Under the pieces are notes generated by a model. It made no database searches. It was not told the origin of the DNA and saw only the letters and a program-made list of their open reading frames with translations. Positions 1 through 7,578 of a stretch of DNA of 10,379 bases are shown here, one piece after another. Source of the DNA: Planctomycetia bacterium (GTDB lineage Bacteria > Planctomycetota > UBA11346); NCBI GenBank assembly GCA_005801395.1, contig SYDV01000287.1, forward strand, positions 1 through 10,379, in the 5' to 3' direction. How positions within the stretch are numbered: position 1 is the first letter of the stretch; every line of letters starts with the position of its first letter. Position numbers and translations under genes: made by a program.

Positions 1-879
1 CCCCGCCATTCGCGCATCTTCAACCACATCGCGCGCTGCCTGATAAGCATCTTGTCCCAATAATCCTTTACCTTTGCGATTCCATAAACCATCAAGAAAA
101 AAACGGATCTGCGCCTCGGTTATCGAAACACCTAAATGATCCGTCGCGACGTCTTCGAGCGTATGCGCTTCGTCAAACACGACGACTTGATGTGGCGGTA
201 AAATCGCCGCATGTTCTTCACGTAAACTCAAATCGCTGAAGTAGAGATGGTGATTTACCACGAGTAAATCAGCCTCCTCCATCTCTTTACGGGCTTTATA
301 AAAATGACATTCCGAATACATCGGACACTTGCGTCCTAAACAGTTATTGCGGTCACTTTGCACCTGACGCCACACTTGGTTCGGCGGCTCATAACCTAAA
401 TCGGCAAGGTCGCCGGTTTTCGTTTCGGTACTCCAATTGAGTAATTCTTTGACCACCTGCGCATCATCACGAGAATCAAACAGCATTTGCTGACCATTCG
501 CCGCGTACTGTAGTCGGCGTAACGATACGTAATTTTGCCTTCCTTTGACCAACACCGCTTTAAGTTCCGGAAACAGTTGTTGCACCAACGGAATATCTTT
601 ACGAATCAATTGTTCTTGCAGCGCAATCGTGCCAGTGGAAATAACAACCTTTTGGTGATTTTTGAGCGCATGTAAAGCTAACGGTATTAAATAGGCAAAA
701 CTTTTTCCCACCCCGGTGGGAGCTTCAATAATTGCGTGACTACGCTTTGTCACAGCATCAGCAACCAACTCTGCCATTTCTAATTGTTGTGGACGACTTT
801 CATAAGCTGGCATGATTTGCGCAATCATACCACCGGGTCCAAGAACATCCGTTGGCGAAACGTTAGATAGCTCGGTCAT
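1..879 (-). CDS. DinG/YoaA-type ATP-dependent DNA helicase, N-terminal part (cut by window edge)
   Basis: This is the N-terminal 293 codons of a superfamily 2 helicase of the XPD/Rad3-DinG group, which unwinds DNA 5'-3' with ATP in repair and replication. The Q-like region YESRPQQLEMA is at residues 26-36. Walker A is APTGVGKS at 53-60, the ISTGTIALQEQL motif at 80-91, VVNHHLYFSDL at 207-217 and the DEAH box at 236-239. Between Walker A and DEAH sits the Fe-S domain, with C180, C185 and C191 in the DinG spacing C-x4-C-x5-C. The fourth ligand, normally in an NYLC-type motif, is replaced: the sequence reads NYVS with Ser119. The C-terminal motor domain lies beyond base 1. The ATG overlaps the regulator's stop as ATGA, with no clear Shine-Dalgarno, so translational coupling is likely. 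The family is certain; whether it is DinG or YoaA is not. Confidence 0.93.
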   Translation of the reverse strand, partial: MTELSNVSPTDVLGPGGMIAQIMPAYESRPQQLEMAELVADAVTKRSHAIIEAPTGVGKSFAYLIPLALHALKNHQKVVISTGTIALQEQLIRKDIPLVQQLFPELKAVLVKGRQNYVSLRRLQYAANGQQMLFDSRDDAQVVKELLNWSTETKTGDLADLGYEPPNQVWRQVQSDRNNCLGRKCPMYSECHFYKARKEMEEADLLVVNHHLYFSDLSLREEHAAILPPHQVVVFDEAHTLEDVATDHLGVSITEAQIRFFLDGLWNRKGKGLLGQDAYQAARDVVEDARMAG

Positions 880-1565
880 GGTGATTTTTGCTGCGACTCA
901 CGCCGATTAACGGCTAAAGCATCCGTAATCGCTGATGCCGCTGTTAATAAACGCGGAATCAATGATGGATAAGTAGATTTATCTTTGGGAATAATCGCTA
1001 ACCCCGCAATAACCGGATTGCCAACTGGTGCAGATAACGATCCACCCTGCAAGGCATTGGTCGGAACTACCCAGGCCCAACCTTGCTCGCGAATCGTGCT
1101 CATAGCTGAATCATTGGTTTGATCGGCATATGCCATTAATACCGTCCCGATAGATGACAAGGTTGCTGGGTATAATTTATGGCCAGCCAAACCACGTTCT
1201 AGCGGTTGCCCAGGAGATCCATGATACAAATAACAAACTTGATCGCGCCATAAAATACCAAGCGCACAGGACAAACCCTCACCATGTAATAAACGAATCA
1301 CGGGTAACGCGGCTTGTAATAAACCTGAACTGCGCAATCCGCTCGCCGCCAACACATGCACGGCTGGACCTGGTTGATAACGGCGATCGCTGGTACGCTC
1401 TGCCAGTCCTAAAGTTGCCATCGTTCCTAATAAACGATTTACGCGAGTATGTTCCATACCTAAGCGCCGCGATACTTCGCGACTGCCAATTGGCCCTTCT
1501 GCTCCACACAAGGCATGCAGAACGTCGAGCCCGTGGCCAAGTGATTGATTTGGTTGTGCGGTCAT
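876..1565 (-). CDS. IclR-family transcriptional regulator
   Basis: This 229-residue protein has the IclR architecture. An N-terminal winged helix-turn-helix spans about residues 9-65, with the HTH around 27-49 (GSREVSRRLGMEHTRVNRLL), followed by the usual wing and RRYQPGPAVHVL linker. A C-terminal effector-binding domain spans about 80-220 and contains YPATLSSIGTVLMAY, the counterpart of the IclR region that lines the ligand pocket. It is slightly shorter than the usual 250-270 residues. The ligand cannot be told from sequence. The gene overlaps the downstream helicase by 4 bp, so both are probably on one transcript, an unusual partner for an IclR regulator. No good Shine-Dalgarno precedes the ATG. 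A long plus-strand reading frame over it (1154-1606) is a shadow. Confidence 0.85.
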   Translation of the reverse strand: MTAQPNQSLGHGLDVLHALCGAEGPIGSREVSRRLGMEHTRVNRLLGTMATLGLAERTSDRRYQPGPAVHVLAASGLRSSGLLQAALPVIRLLHGEGLSCALGILWRDQVCYLYHGSPGQPLERGLAGHKLYPATLSSIGTVLMAYADQTNDSAMSTIREQGWAWVVPTNALQGGSLSAPVGNPVIAGLAIIPKDKSTYPSLIPRLLTAASAITDALAVNRRESQQKSP

Positions 1566-1696
1566 TGCGAAAACAGACTAACGCTTTGGCGCAAAACGAC
1601 AGCTAGTCTCGTGGGCTGCCATCGGCGAGGTTCCGTATCGCTTCACACCGATGCCGGGGCGCTGGGTAGAAGGCAAGTTCCCGATAGCGAATCCCC
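1566..1696. other. Intergenic spacer with an inverted repeat
   Basis: This 131-bp spacer lies between the membrane-protein stop and the IclR start, both minus strand. It holds an interrupted hairpin at 1620-1653: CATCGG/CCGATG outer arms, a CGA/TCG inner stem and a 7-base bulge. No T-run follows on either strand, so it is not a standard intrinsic terminator. A weaker GACTA/TAGTC dyad at 1574-1606 lies just upstream of the regulator gene and could be an operator. I see no convincing sigma70 promoter or RNA gene. Confidence 0.35.
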
Positions 1697-2500
1697 TCAA
1701 GAAACCCGTGGTTGTGATGTTGTCCTTGGTGTTGTTGGCACAGATAACTCCGCCCAGCTCTGCGTTTGCAAAACCGCGCCCACGACGATTCCAGGTAACC
1801 AAACAATCCAACCAATAATGGTTACCGCCAAACCTAAATTGAGCACCCCCGCCGTTAATGCCGCCTGACGTATATCGTTGCGGTGCGCACGTAGTGCCGA
1901 CAGTCGATGCTCGCCATCCAATCCGTGTAATGACAGCGCAATATCACAGGCATCAATACAAGCGATATGTCCCATACCTAAAGCACTCACTACGATGCCC
2001 GAAGGAGGTACCACTAATCCACTCAATAATGACGCACCCATCCAACCCAGTCGCGGAACTAACGTACCACCCAGCACTTTTAAACTGGCTAGTAAACCTG
2101 AAAGCATCGACAATTCCGTTTGCGACATCTTTTCCATGCCTGTCGCTAAATCAGATAATTTTCCTGCCCCCTCACGATGCGATAGAATTTCAGGGTGTTG
2201 TTTGATGTAGCGTAAAACCTGACACGCCAGATCTTCCAACAACAACGACATTAATACCGGCAACGATACCACCCACGCAACCACCACGATGGCACATCCC
2301 ATGCCCACCGCAAAGAGACTCCACCACCAATAGAACCAACCGATATCAGCCTCACCTGGCCACAGCCACCAAGCAGTGGAAATACCTAAACCAATGAAGG
2401 CACACAGGCTAAAAAACATGCCGACTAACGGACGAATCCACCACCGCGGATGACGGAGAAACAACCATACGCCAAGGATCGGCCACCATACGTCTCGCAT
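1697..2500 (-). CDS. Multi-pass membrane protein, EI24/CysZ-like
   Basis: This 267-residue integral membrane protein starts at the first ATG (2500). The frame stays open upstream to a TTG at 2581, but those 27 residues are less membrane-like. Counting from the ATG, strongly hydrophobic segments lie near residues 22-46, 54-84, 133-175 and 215-245. A cytoplasmic-looking stretch (about 90-130) carries EDLACQVLRYIKQHPEIL. The order of elements resembles the EI24 domain shared by CysZ sulfate permeases: an early tryptophan-rich helix, SLPVLMSLLLEDL, long amphipathic middle helices, a charged HR.LSALRAHR segment, then a final helix pair around TIIGWIVWLPGIVVGAVL. That assignment is by architecture and memory, so it is moderate. 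No cysteine or sulfur genes adjoin it, so a CysZ function is not supported. No Shine-Dalgarno is visible. Confidence 0.6.
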   Translation of the reverse strand: MRDVWWPILGVWLFLRHPRWWIRPLVGMFFSLCAFIGLGISTAWWLWPGEADIGWFYWWWSLFAVGMGCAIVVVAWVVSLPVLMSLLLEDLACQVLRYIKQHPEILSHREGAGKLSDLATGMEKMSQTELSMLSGLLASLKVLGGTLVPRLGWMGASLLSGLVVPPSGIVVSALGMGHIACIDACDIALSLHGLDGEHRLSALRAHRNDIRQAALTAGVLNLGLAVTIIGWIVWLPGIVVGAVLQTQSWAELSVPTTPRTTSQPRVS

Positions 2501-2649
2501 GGGCGAGGATTGTGGCGCGATTTTGCCCACCGAAAGCGCGAAGACCAGGTCCCGCCGCAAACACCTCGCGAAAGAAGCCAAACAGAAATGCTAGTTGGCC
2601 CCAGGCCATGTGTGATCAATACTCCGTCTTCACCCATGACTGTGACACC
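2501..2649. other. Divergent intergenic region
   Basis: This 149-bp region separates the start codons of the divergent membrane-protein and SGCSHD-protein genes. Both frames stay open upstream (to 2581 on minus, to 2512 on plus), so the true gap depends on start choice. A 7-bp direct repeat CCATGAC (2634-2640 and 2648-2654) flanks the plus-strand start. One weak promoter candidate is listed separately; I see none for the minus strand. Confidence 0.5.
2595..2623 (+). promoter_or_regulatory. Candidate sigma70-type promoter for the SGCSHD gene and trmO
   Basis: TTGGCC (4 of 6 match to -35) and AATACT (4 of 6 match to -10) are separated by 17 bases. Transcription would begin near 2630, leaving a leader of about 20 nt before the ATG at 2650 and excluding the alternative ATG at 2608. 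The match is weak and could be chance. Confidence 0.25.
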
Positions 2650-3153
2650 ATGACCAGACTCGCAAATTTACCTGCTAATGCGCGCATGCGCTTAACCTCC
2701 ATCGCACCGGCTTTATCCGATGAGCAATCAACGCAATTATTAACCGCCATCGGAAAACTCTTCCAACAATTCCAGCGCGAGGATCGCATTCGCGATTTCG
2801 CGACTGAAGTCCTGGGACATGGTCAAGTACTCGCCGTTGGTTGGGTTGATGGAAATGGTCCACTTTCCGGATGCAGTCATGATAAATTAGGACAGGTCCT
2901 ACAAGCCATACAAGCGCGCTACGGCTGTCAGTTATTGGATGCGCCACCGATTGTTGTTGCCACTTCAGATGGATTGCACTGCGTTGACCGCACCAAACTC
3001 AAAGCTTTGGTCGCAAATGGCGTGATAACCCAGGATAGTATTCATTGGGATTTACGCGTGGAAACATTGGAGGCCTGGCGCACAACGGGACAACGACCCG
3101 CTCGCGACACTTGGCTTGGCCCCGTCATTTTACGTGCACAGCAGGTTGGTTAA
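2650..3153 (+). CDS. Conserved protein with SGCSHD motif, resembling Bacteroidota proteins misnamed 'ABC transporter ATPase'
   Basis: This is a soluble 167-residue protein with no signal peptide or membrane segment. Its pattern recalls a family of about 160 residues common in Bacteroidota that databases often call 'ABC transporter ATPase'. Shared elements are a start like RLANLPANARMRL (3-15), an acidic ALSDEQ helix (21-26), GHGQVLAVGWVDGNG (56-70), the central SGCSHDK (73-79) before an amphipathic helix, RYGCQLLDAPPIV (90-102), a K-rich helix with ALVANG (119-124), and a tail with RDTWLGPVI (152-160). No Walker A, Walker B or ABC signature is present, so the ATPase name is not justified. The function is unknown. 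The start is uncertain: ATG 2608 and an open frame to 2512 exist, but homology begins near 2650. It ends 2 bp before trmO, suggesting co-transcription and perhaps a related role. Confidence 0.75.
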   Translation: MTRLANLPANARMRLTSIAPALSDEQSTQLLTAIGKLFQQFQREDRIRDFATEVLGHGQVLAVGWVDGNGPLSGCSHDKLGQVLQAIQARYGCQLLDAPPIVVATSDGLHCVDRTKLKALVANGVITQDSIHWDLRVETLEAWRTTGQRPARDTWLGPVILRAQQVG

Positions 3154-3155
3154 TC

Positions 3156-3725
3156 ATGGTCAAACGACCCGGACGATTTTCACGCAAAAAATATACGTTA
3201 GCTGATGATTATTCTCACACGATTACTCCCATCGGAGTCGTTCATTCTCCTTTTCAATGGCGCGAAGAAGCGCCTCGCCAAGCGAATGTCGGAGAGGGAG
3301 TCGAAGCGATCATTGTCCTGCGTCCTGGTTTGCAAAATACCGTGCAAGATTTAATTGGTTTTGAACGCATTTGGGTGATATTCGGTTTTTGTTACAGCAA
3401 TGGTTGGAAACATCAAATCGTGCCACCACGCGATACGGTCAAACGTGGGATATTATCGACACGATCGCCCGATCGACCCAATGCCTTGGGAATATCTTGC
3501 GTGCAATTAATCGAGATTAGCGGTCCACGCATTACCATTAAAGAATGCGATATGCTGAATGGCTCGCCAGTTTATGATATAAAACCATATATTGCTGCCT
3601 ACGACGCTTTCCCACAGGCCAAGGCCGGTTGGGTTGACCAACTCAAACACCCAGGCCCTGACCACCGCTACCGCCCAGGACTAGACCCAGCGGAACGTAA
3701 TTCGGCTGAAACACCGAAAGAATAA
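3156..3725 (+). CDS. trmO: tRNA (adenine(37)-N6)-methyltransferase TrmO
   Basis: TrmO (YaeB/TsaA family) uses S-adenosylmethionine to methylate the N6 of t6A at position 37 of threonine tRNAs, giving m6t6A. The 189-residue protein shows the family's beta-barrel hallmarks: TPIGVVHSPF (24-33), REEAPRQA (36-43), FERIWVIFGF (69-78), the signature STRSPDRPNALGIS (101-114) and MLNGSPVYDIKPYIAAYD (133-150). A short YRPGLDPAER tail (172-181) follows. E. coli TrmO is about 235 residues, so this is a compact form with most of the C-terminal extension missing. The N-terminal 20 residues are basic. The ATG follows the upstream stop by 2 bp. The frame is open further upstream (to 3045), but that part overlaps the neighbour and is unlike the family. 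Confidence 0.92.
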   Translation: MVKRPGRFSRKKYTLADDYSHTITPIGVVHSPFQWREEAPRQANVGEGVEAIIVLRPGLQNTVQDLIGFERIWVIFGFCYSNGWKHQIVPPRDTVKRGILSTRSPDRPNALGISCVQLIEISGPRITIKECDMLNGSPVYDIKPYIAAYDAFPQAKAGWVDQLKHPGPDHRYRPGLDPAERNSAETPKE

Positions 3726-3760
3726 ATTAAACGGTTCGCTTCAACACCAGGCTGACATTT

Positions 3761-3794
3761 AAAAAAAACTACCTGCTATGGCGCAATTTTTTTT
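3761..3794. terminator. Possible bidirectional terminator (A8/T8 inverted repeat)
   Basis: Between the convergent trmO and ppk ends, A8 (3761-3768) and T8 (3787-3794) pair around an 18-base loop. Each strand's transcript would end in a U-run. The stem has no GC, so it would be weak. The T8 arm overlaps the last ppk codons. No other terminator-like hairpin is seen in this 50-bp gap. Confidence 0.35.
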
Positions 3795-6004
3795 CTGCGC
3801 GGCTGGAAGTTTTGCGCAACACGGTCTGCTTCGCTAACACTCGGTTCCACACTTGCACCTTCGGCAAGTAAATCATCCAAACTCATGCGTGGTGCTTGGC
3901 CTTTTACCGGGCGAATGCGACAATAGGTACCATCAGTAAGCAATTCGCGAGCTTGAACCGTATCAGCCAAACAACACTCGATAATATGCATAAGACGTTG
4001 AAGAAGCTCTGGTTTTTCTATGCGCACCATACATTCAACGCGACGATCTAAATTGCGCGACATCCAATCAGCAGATCCAATATACGTCACCGGATTACCA
4101 GCATTTTCAAAATGATAAATGCGACTGTGCTCCAACAAGCGACCAACGATTGAGCGTACGCGAATATTTTCTGATAATCCAGGCACACCAGGACGAAGAA
4201 TACACATACCGCGCACGATTAAATCGATTTGCACTCCAGCTTGACTGGCGGCATATAATTCATCACAGATACCTTGGTCAACTAGGCTATTAAATTTGGC
4301 AATAATTCGCCCGCTCGCTTTACCACGTTTGACCGAAACCGATTTGGCATGTTCCGCTTCACGACGAATCAATGCAACAAAACCACTACGCATGGTCATT
4401 GGCGCAACAAGTAATCGTTCCCATTCAGGTGGCTGACTATAACCTGTTAACATATTAAATAAGGCAGCGACATCACGTCCTACCGCCTCATTCGCCGTTA
4501 GGTAACTAAAGTCCGTGTACAATTTCGCTGTACGGTCATTGTAATTTCCCGTGCCGATATGAGAATAACGACGAATGCCGTCTTCTTCTCGGCGAATAAC
4601 CATCAATAATTTGGCATGCACCTTTAGGCCAACTAGTCCGTAAACAACATGAGCACCTGCTTGTTCTAACGCCCGAGCCCAACGAATATTGGTCGCTTCA
4701 TCAAAGCGCGCTTTTAATTCAATCAGCAACGTCACTTGCTTCCCCGCCCGCGCTGCACGCATCAAGGCGCGCATAATCGGTGAAGTCGCCGAGACTCGAT
4801 AGAGCGTTTGTTTAATGGCGAGGACTCGCGGATCTTCTGCCGCACGCTCAACGAATTCAACCACACGCTGATAACTTTGATATGGATGATGTAACAGTAT
4901 TTCGTTGGCACGAATGGCAGCAAATGGTTCTGTCCATAACGATGGATACATGGTCACCGGCAACGGTTTGTCGCGCAAATCTGCACGATTAATCCGATCA
5001 CCGACACTAAATAAAACGGTCAAATCTAATGGGCCATTAACCGCATAGAGGTCGCTATCGTCTAAATGCATCGCTTCTTGTAACCACGCGCGCAAAATTG
5101 GGTCGCCTTCGGCAGCCACCTCTAACCGTACCGCATTACTATGATCGCGGTTGGATAGTTCTTGTTCAATTTCACTTAATAAATCTGCCGTTTGATCTTC
5201 ATCAATTTCCAAAGCGCCATCCCGAGTTACGCGAAATAAGCAACGGCCTAAAATGTGGTATCCTGGGAACAATAAATCTAAATAAGCACTAACGACATCT
5301 TCTAATAACGCATAACGTCCAACGCCTTCAATTAATGAAATCAAACGACTGCCTGTTGGAACACCGACTAAGGCGGTGCGCTCACCAGGTCGCAAATCCG
5401 TCGTTTGGGTCTGCGATTCTAAACGTACGGCCACCGTCAAACCGCGGTTGGCCACCAAAGGAAATGGTTTCGTCGGATCAACACCCAAAGGCGTTAAAAT
5501 CGGCTCTAATTGATTGCGAAAGTAAGCTCGCAAGGTGACCTGATCATCAGTGCTCCATGATGATGGTGGCACTAAAACGAATCCTTCTTTAGCAAGGCGC
5601 GGGCCTAAATCATCCCGCCAGCAACGATATTGGTCTGCGACTAATTTATTTATCGCTCGACGCATGTCGTCTAGTAACTGTGGTGCATTTCCTGTTTCTG
5701 GTAATTCCACCCCGCCGACGCTACGCTGGTGCGCTAGGGCATGCACTTCGGCAAGACGCACCATGACAAATTCATCAAGATTTGAACTAACAATTCCCAG
5801 AAATTTTGCGCGCTCTATGAGTGGGTGTTTAACATCTTCCGCCTCTTCCAGAACACGGCGATTAAATGCGAGCCAAGACAGTTCGCGGCTAAAATAACGA
5901 GAGCGATCATCTAATGAATACGCACTCGACGAATCCCCCAAGGCTGAGATAGGAGATCGCGCCGAAAAGCGCTGTGTACCGTTATGCGATTTATCCTTAG
6001 TCAT
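3776..6004 (-). CDS. ppk: Polyphosphate kinase 1
   Basis: PPK1 reversibly polymerises the gamma-phosphate of ATP into inorganic polyphosphate and is usually membrane-associated. The 742-residue protein shows all four domains. The N domain starts at RYFSRELSWLAFN (36-48), with FLGIVSSNLDEF (68-79). The head domain spans about 150-335. C1 contains HHPYQSYQ (372-379), KQTLYRVS (398-405) and KVHAK (461-465). C2 contains EHSRIYHFENAG (625-636) and YIGSADWMSRNLDRRVE (641-657). H463 is the autophosphorylated histidine, matching E. coli H435. R403 and R433 match R375 and R405 at the same offset, and H626 probably matches H592. The protein is about 50 residues longer than E. coli PPK, partly from a Ser-rich N-terminal tail (1-35). 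Its ATG overlaps the ppx stop (ATGA), behind a good Shine-Dalgarno. Confidence 0.97.
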   Translation of the reverse strand: MTKDKSHNGTQRFSARSPISALGDSSSAYSLDDRSRYFSRELSWLAFNRRVLEEAEDVKHPLIERAKFLGIVSSNLDEFVMVRLAEVHALAHQRSVGGVELPETGNAPQLLDDMRRAINKLVADQYRCWRDDLGPRLAKEGFVLVPPSSWSTDDQVTLRAYFRNQLEPILTPLGVDPTKPFPLVANRGLTVAVRLESQTQTTDLRPGERTALVGVPTGSRLISLIEGVGRYALLEDVVSAYLDLLFPGYHILGRCLFRVTRDGALEIDEDQTADLLSEIEQELSNRDHSNAVRLEVAAEGDPILRAWLQEAMHLDDSDLYAVNGPLDLTVLFSVGDRINRADLRDKPLPVTMYPSLWTEPFAAIRANEILLHHPYQSYQRVVEFVERAAEDPRVLAIKQTLYRVSATSPIMRALMRAARAGKQVTLLIELKARFDEATNIRWARALEQAGAHVVYGLVGLKVHAKLLMVIRREEDGIRRYSHIGTGNYNDRTAKLYTDFSYLTANEAVGRDVAALFNMLTGYSQPPEWERLLVAPMTMRSGFVALIRREAEHAKSVSVKRGKASGRIIAKFNSLVDQGICDELYAASQAGVQIDLIVRGMCILRPGVPGLSENIRVRSIVGRLLEHSRIYHFENAGNPVTYIGSADWMSRNLDRRVECMVRIEKPELLQRLMHIIECCLADTVQARELLTDGTYCRIRPVKGQAPRMSLDDLLAEGASVEPSVSEADRVAQNFQPRRKKIAP

Positions 6005-7578
6005 GATTCCTCCCGTGCGACTACCACAACTTGTAGACCAAATACATCAGCAAACATTCCCGCTTTATTGTCGAGTGACCAACGTTCGAGGGCAATTTGG
6101 CGTCGATCCACATGCATTAATAACCTCCCCTTATTCACCTCACAGCGCAATTTTTTAATACGCTGCGTACGTTCAACATCTAAGCCATAAGCTAAGCGTA
6201 GAATCGCGGCTAAATGCGAAACCACCACACGCTTGGCCCGTGGTAGCGATTGGAATTCCGTATGATGTGGCTCAGGCTGGCTCTTACGATGATAACGCGC
6301 GATGTTTGCTACCATCTCTTTTTCTATGACAGTTAAACCGGCGATGTCCACCGATTGAATAAGGTACATGGAATGCTTATGACGATTTCGGACATTAATA
6401 TAAGAACCAATATCATGCACCAAGGCCGAAAATTCTAATAGGGCTCGCTCACGCTCACCCATTCCGTGCAAAGTCGCCGTTTGGTCAAAAATCTGCGTTG
6501 CTAAGCTCGCTGTGTTATGCGCATATGCTTGGTCGCCGCCATAACGTGCAACTAACTGACTACCTTCGGCCTGCAAATCTGCCGCACTGAGATAATAAGA
6601 ACCGTGCGCCCCTGGTAATTGATCTGCAATTAATCCGTCACGCAAGGTGAGGTAGGGGACTAAAACTCGTCCACTCGCAATTTCCTTACTCAAATGGCGC
6701 AACAAACTAGCTGCGGGCAGCAATAAAGCTGCGCCACGCGCATCGGTACCGCACGCTTTTGCTCGCTCACTCGGCGTTAAGCCCTGCATACGTTCATACC
6801 ACGCCGAAACATCTTTTACGGATAACGGCTCGATGGACCCTTTTTTCGCCTGAGGTCGCAGTAACGAACATAATTTACGAACATCACCACTCGTAATAAC
6901 CAAATTATTAATCTCGCCCTGCGGCAAGCGTTGTAAAATCATACGCGCCGCACCCATTGCATAGCGATCAATGGTCGTGGCAAATTCCGCACTGTCGCGC
7001 AAAGCTTGAAATTGCTCCAGAATACGCACCGAACCGTAATGCTCATCCACCGAATGGATCAATTTACCCTTATGAATTAATCCAATGCAGGTTGCGCCAC
7101 CGCCAAGATCAATCATCAAAGTGCGGCCGCTTAATTTTTTCTGACCACGCTGTAATAACAATCGAAGAGCATCGCAATACAACCGCGCCTCTTCGGCATT
7201 GTCGATTACTTCTAAATCAACATTGAGATGGCCACGCAAACGTTCGACCAAAACATCTGAATTTATCGCCTCACGCAGAGCCGACGTACCAACAGCACGA
7301 ATTCGTTTAACCTGATAATTTTTTGCCGATGCCATAATACTGGCAAAAGCCTCAACCACTTCATCCATGGTTTGGCGAGACAATTTACCACTGACAAATG
7401 AATCGGTGAGTTCTATGGGAAATGACAAATCTTCTAAGATGCGATAGTTATCCCCAGTCACAGGTATTTCTGCAATAAAAGCGCGTACAGAACTGGTACC
7501 ACAATCGGCCACCATCACACATTCCGATCCTTGCGGCACGCTTTCGCCGTTTGTTTTCCCGATTATTGTTTCAGCCAT
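6001..7578 (-). CDS. ppx: Ppx/GppA-family phosphatase with C-terminal HD domain (probable exopolyphosphatase)
   Basis: Members release terminal phosphate from polyphosphate, or hydrolyse pppGpp to ppGpp. The 525-residue protein begins with the actin-like fold. Phosphate loop 1 reads ADCGTSSVRAFIAE (24-37), an unusual version of the D-I-G-S/T-N motif. Then come RAVGTSALREA (94-104), the catalytic-Glu region VIDNAEEARLYCDA (124-137) and phosphate loop 2 DLGGGAT (157-163). The C-terminal half carries an HD-type domain with HNTASLATQIFD (354-365), LVHDIGSYI (386-394), HKHSMYLIQ (400-408) and ARYHRK (427-432), as in long exopolyphosphatases. The start at ATG 7578 sits 6 nt after GAGG and overlaps the ROK stop by 8 bp; longer frames to 7635 lack this. 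Position beside ppk favours exopolyphosphatase over GppA, though dual activity is common. Confidence 0.92.
   Translation of the reverse strand: MAETIIGKTNGESVPQGSECVMVADCGTSSVRAFIAEIPVTGDNYRILEDLSFPIELTDSFVSGKLSRQTMDEVVEAFASIMASAKNYQVKRIRAVGTSALREAINSDVLVERLRGHLNVDLEVIDNAEEARLYCDALRLLLQRGQKKLSGRTLMIDLGGGATCIGLIHKGKLIHSVDEHYGSVRILEQFQALRDSAEFATTIDRYAMGAARMILQRLPQGEINNLVITSGDVRKLCSLLRPQAKKGSIEPLSVKDVSAWYERMQGLTPSERAKACGTDARGAALLLPAASLLRHLSKEIASGRVLVPYLTLRDGLIADQLPGAHGSYYLSAADLQAEGSQLVARYGGDQAYAHNTASLATQIFDQTATLHGMGERERALLEFSALVHDIGSYINVRNRHKHSMYLIQSVDIAGLTVIEKEMVANIARYHRKSQPEPHHTEFQSLPRAKRVVVSHLAAILRLAYGLDVERTQRIKKLRCEVNKGRLLMHVDRRQIALERWSLDNKAGMFADVFGLQVVVVAREES
6008..6014 (-). promoter_or_regulatory. 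Ribosome binding site of ppk
   Basis: GGGAGGA lies 3 nt upstream of the ppk ATG (GGAGG core 4 nt upstream). It is built into the last codons of ppx (ARG-GAG-GAA), so ribosomes finishing ppx would restart at once. This is the strongest Shine-Dalgarno in the window. Confidence 0.75.

Noticed and set aside
1154..1606. 150-codon plus-strand ORF opposite the IclR gene
   Set aside because: It is antisense to a clearly recognisable regulator, its translation has no family features, and it starts and ends inside or just past that gene.
1618..1655. Intrinsic terminator for the membrane-protein gene
   Set aside because: The hairpin has a large bulge and no T-run follows on the minus strand.
1858..2210. 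Two overlapping plus-strand ORFs of 110-115 codons opposite the membrane protein gene
   Set aside because: The minus-strand product has coherent membrane segments. The plus-strand products look like random reverse-complement sequence.
2501..2581. N-terminal extension of the EI24-like protein to a TTG at 2581
   Set aside because: TTG is a less likely start, the extra residues are not membrane-like, and the extension would nearly fill the divergent promoter region.
2450..2653. 67-codon plus-strand ORF ending in an ATGA overlap with the SGCSHD gene start
   Set aside because: It begins antisense to the membrane protein gene, lacks a ribosome site and is compositionally odd. The ATGA overlap arises from the local CCATGAC repeat.
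5098..5897. Several plus-strand ORFs within ppk
   Set aside because: All are shadows of the strongly conserved ppk reading frame.
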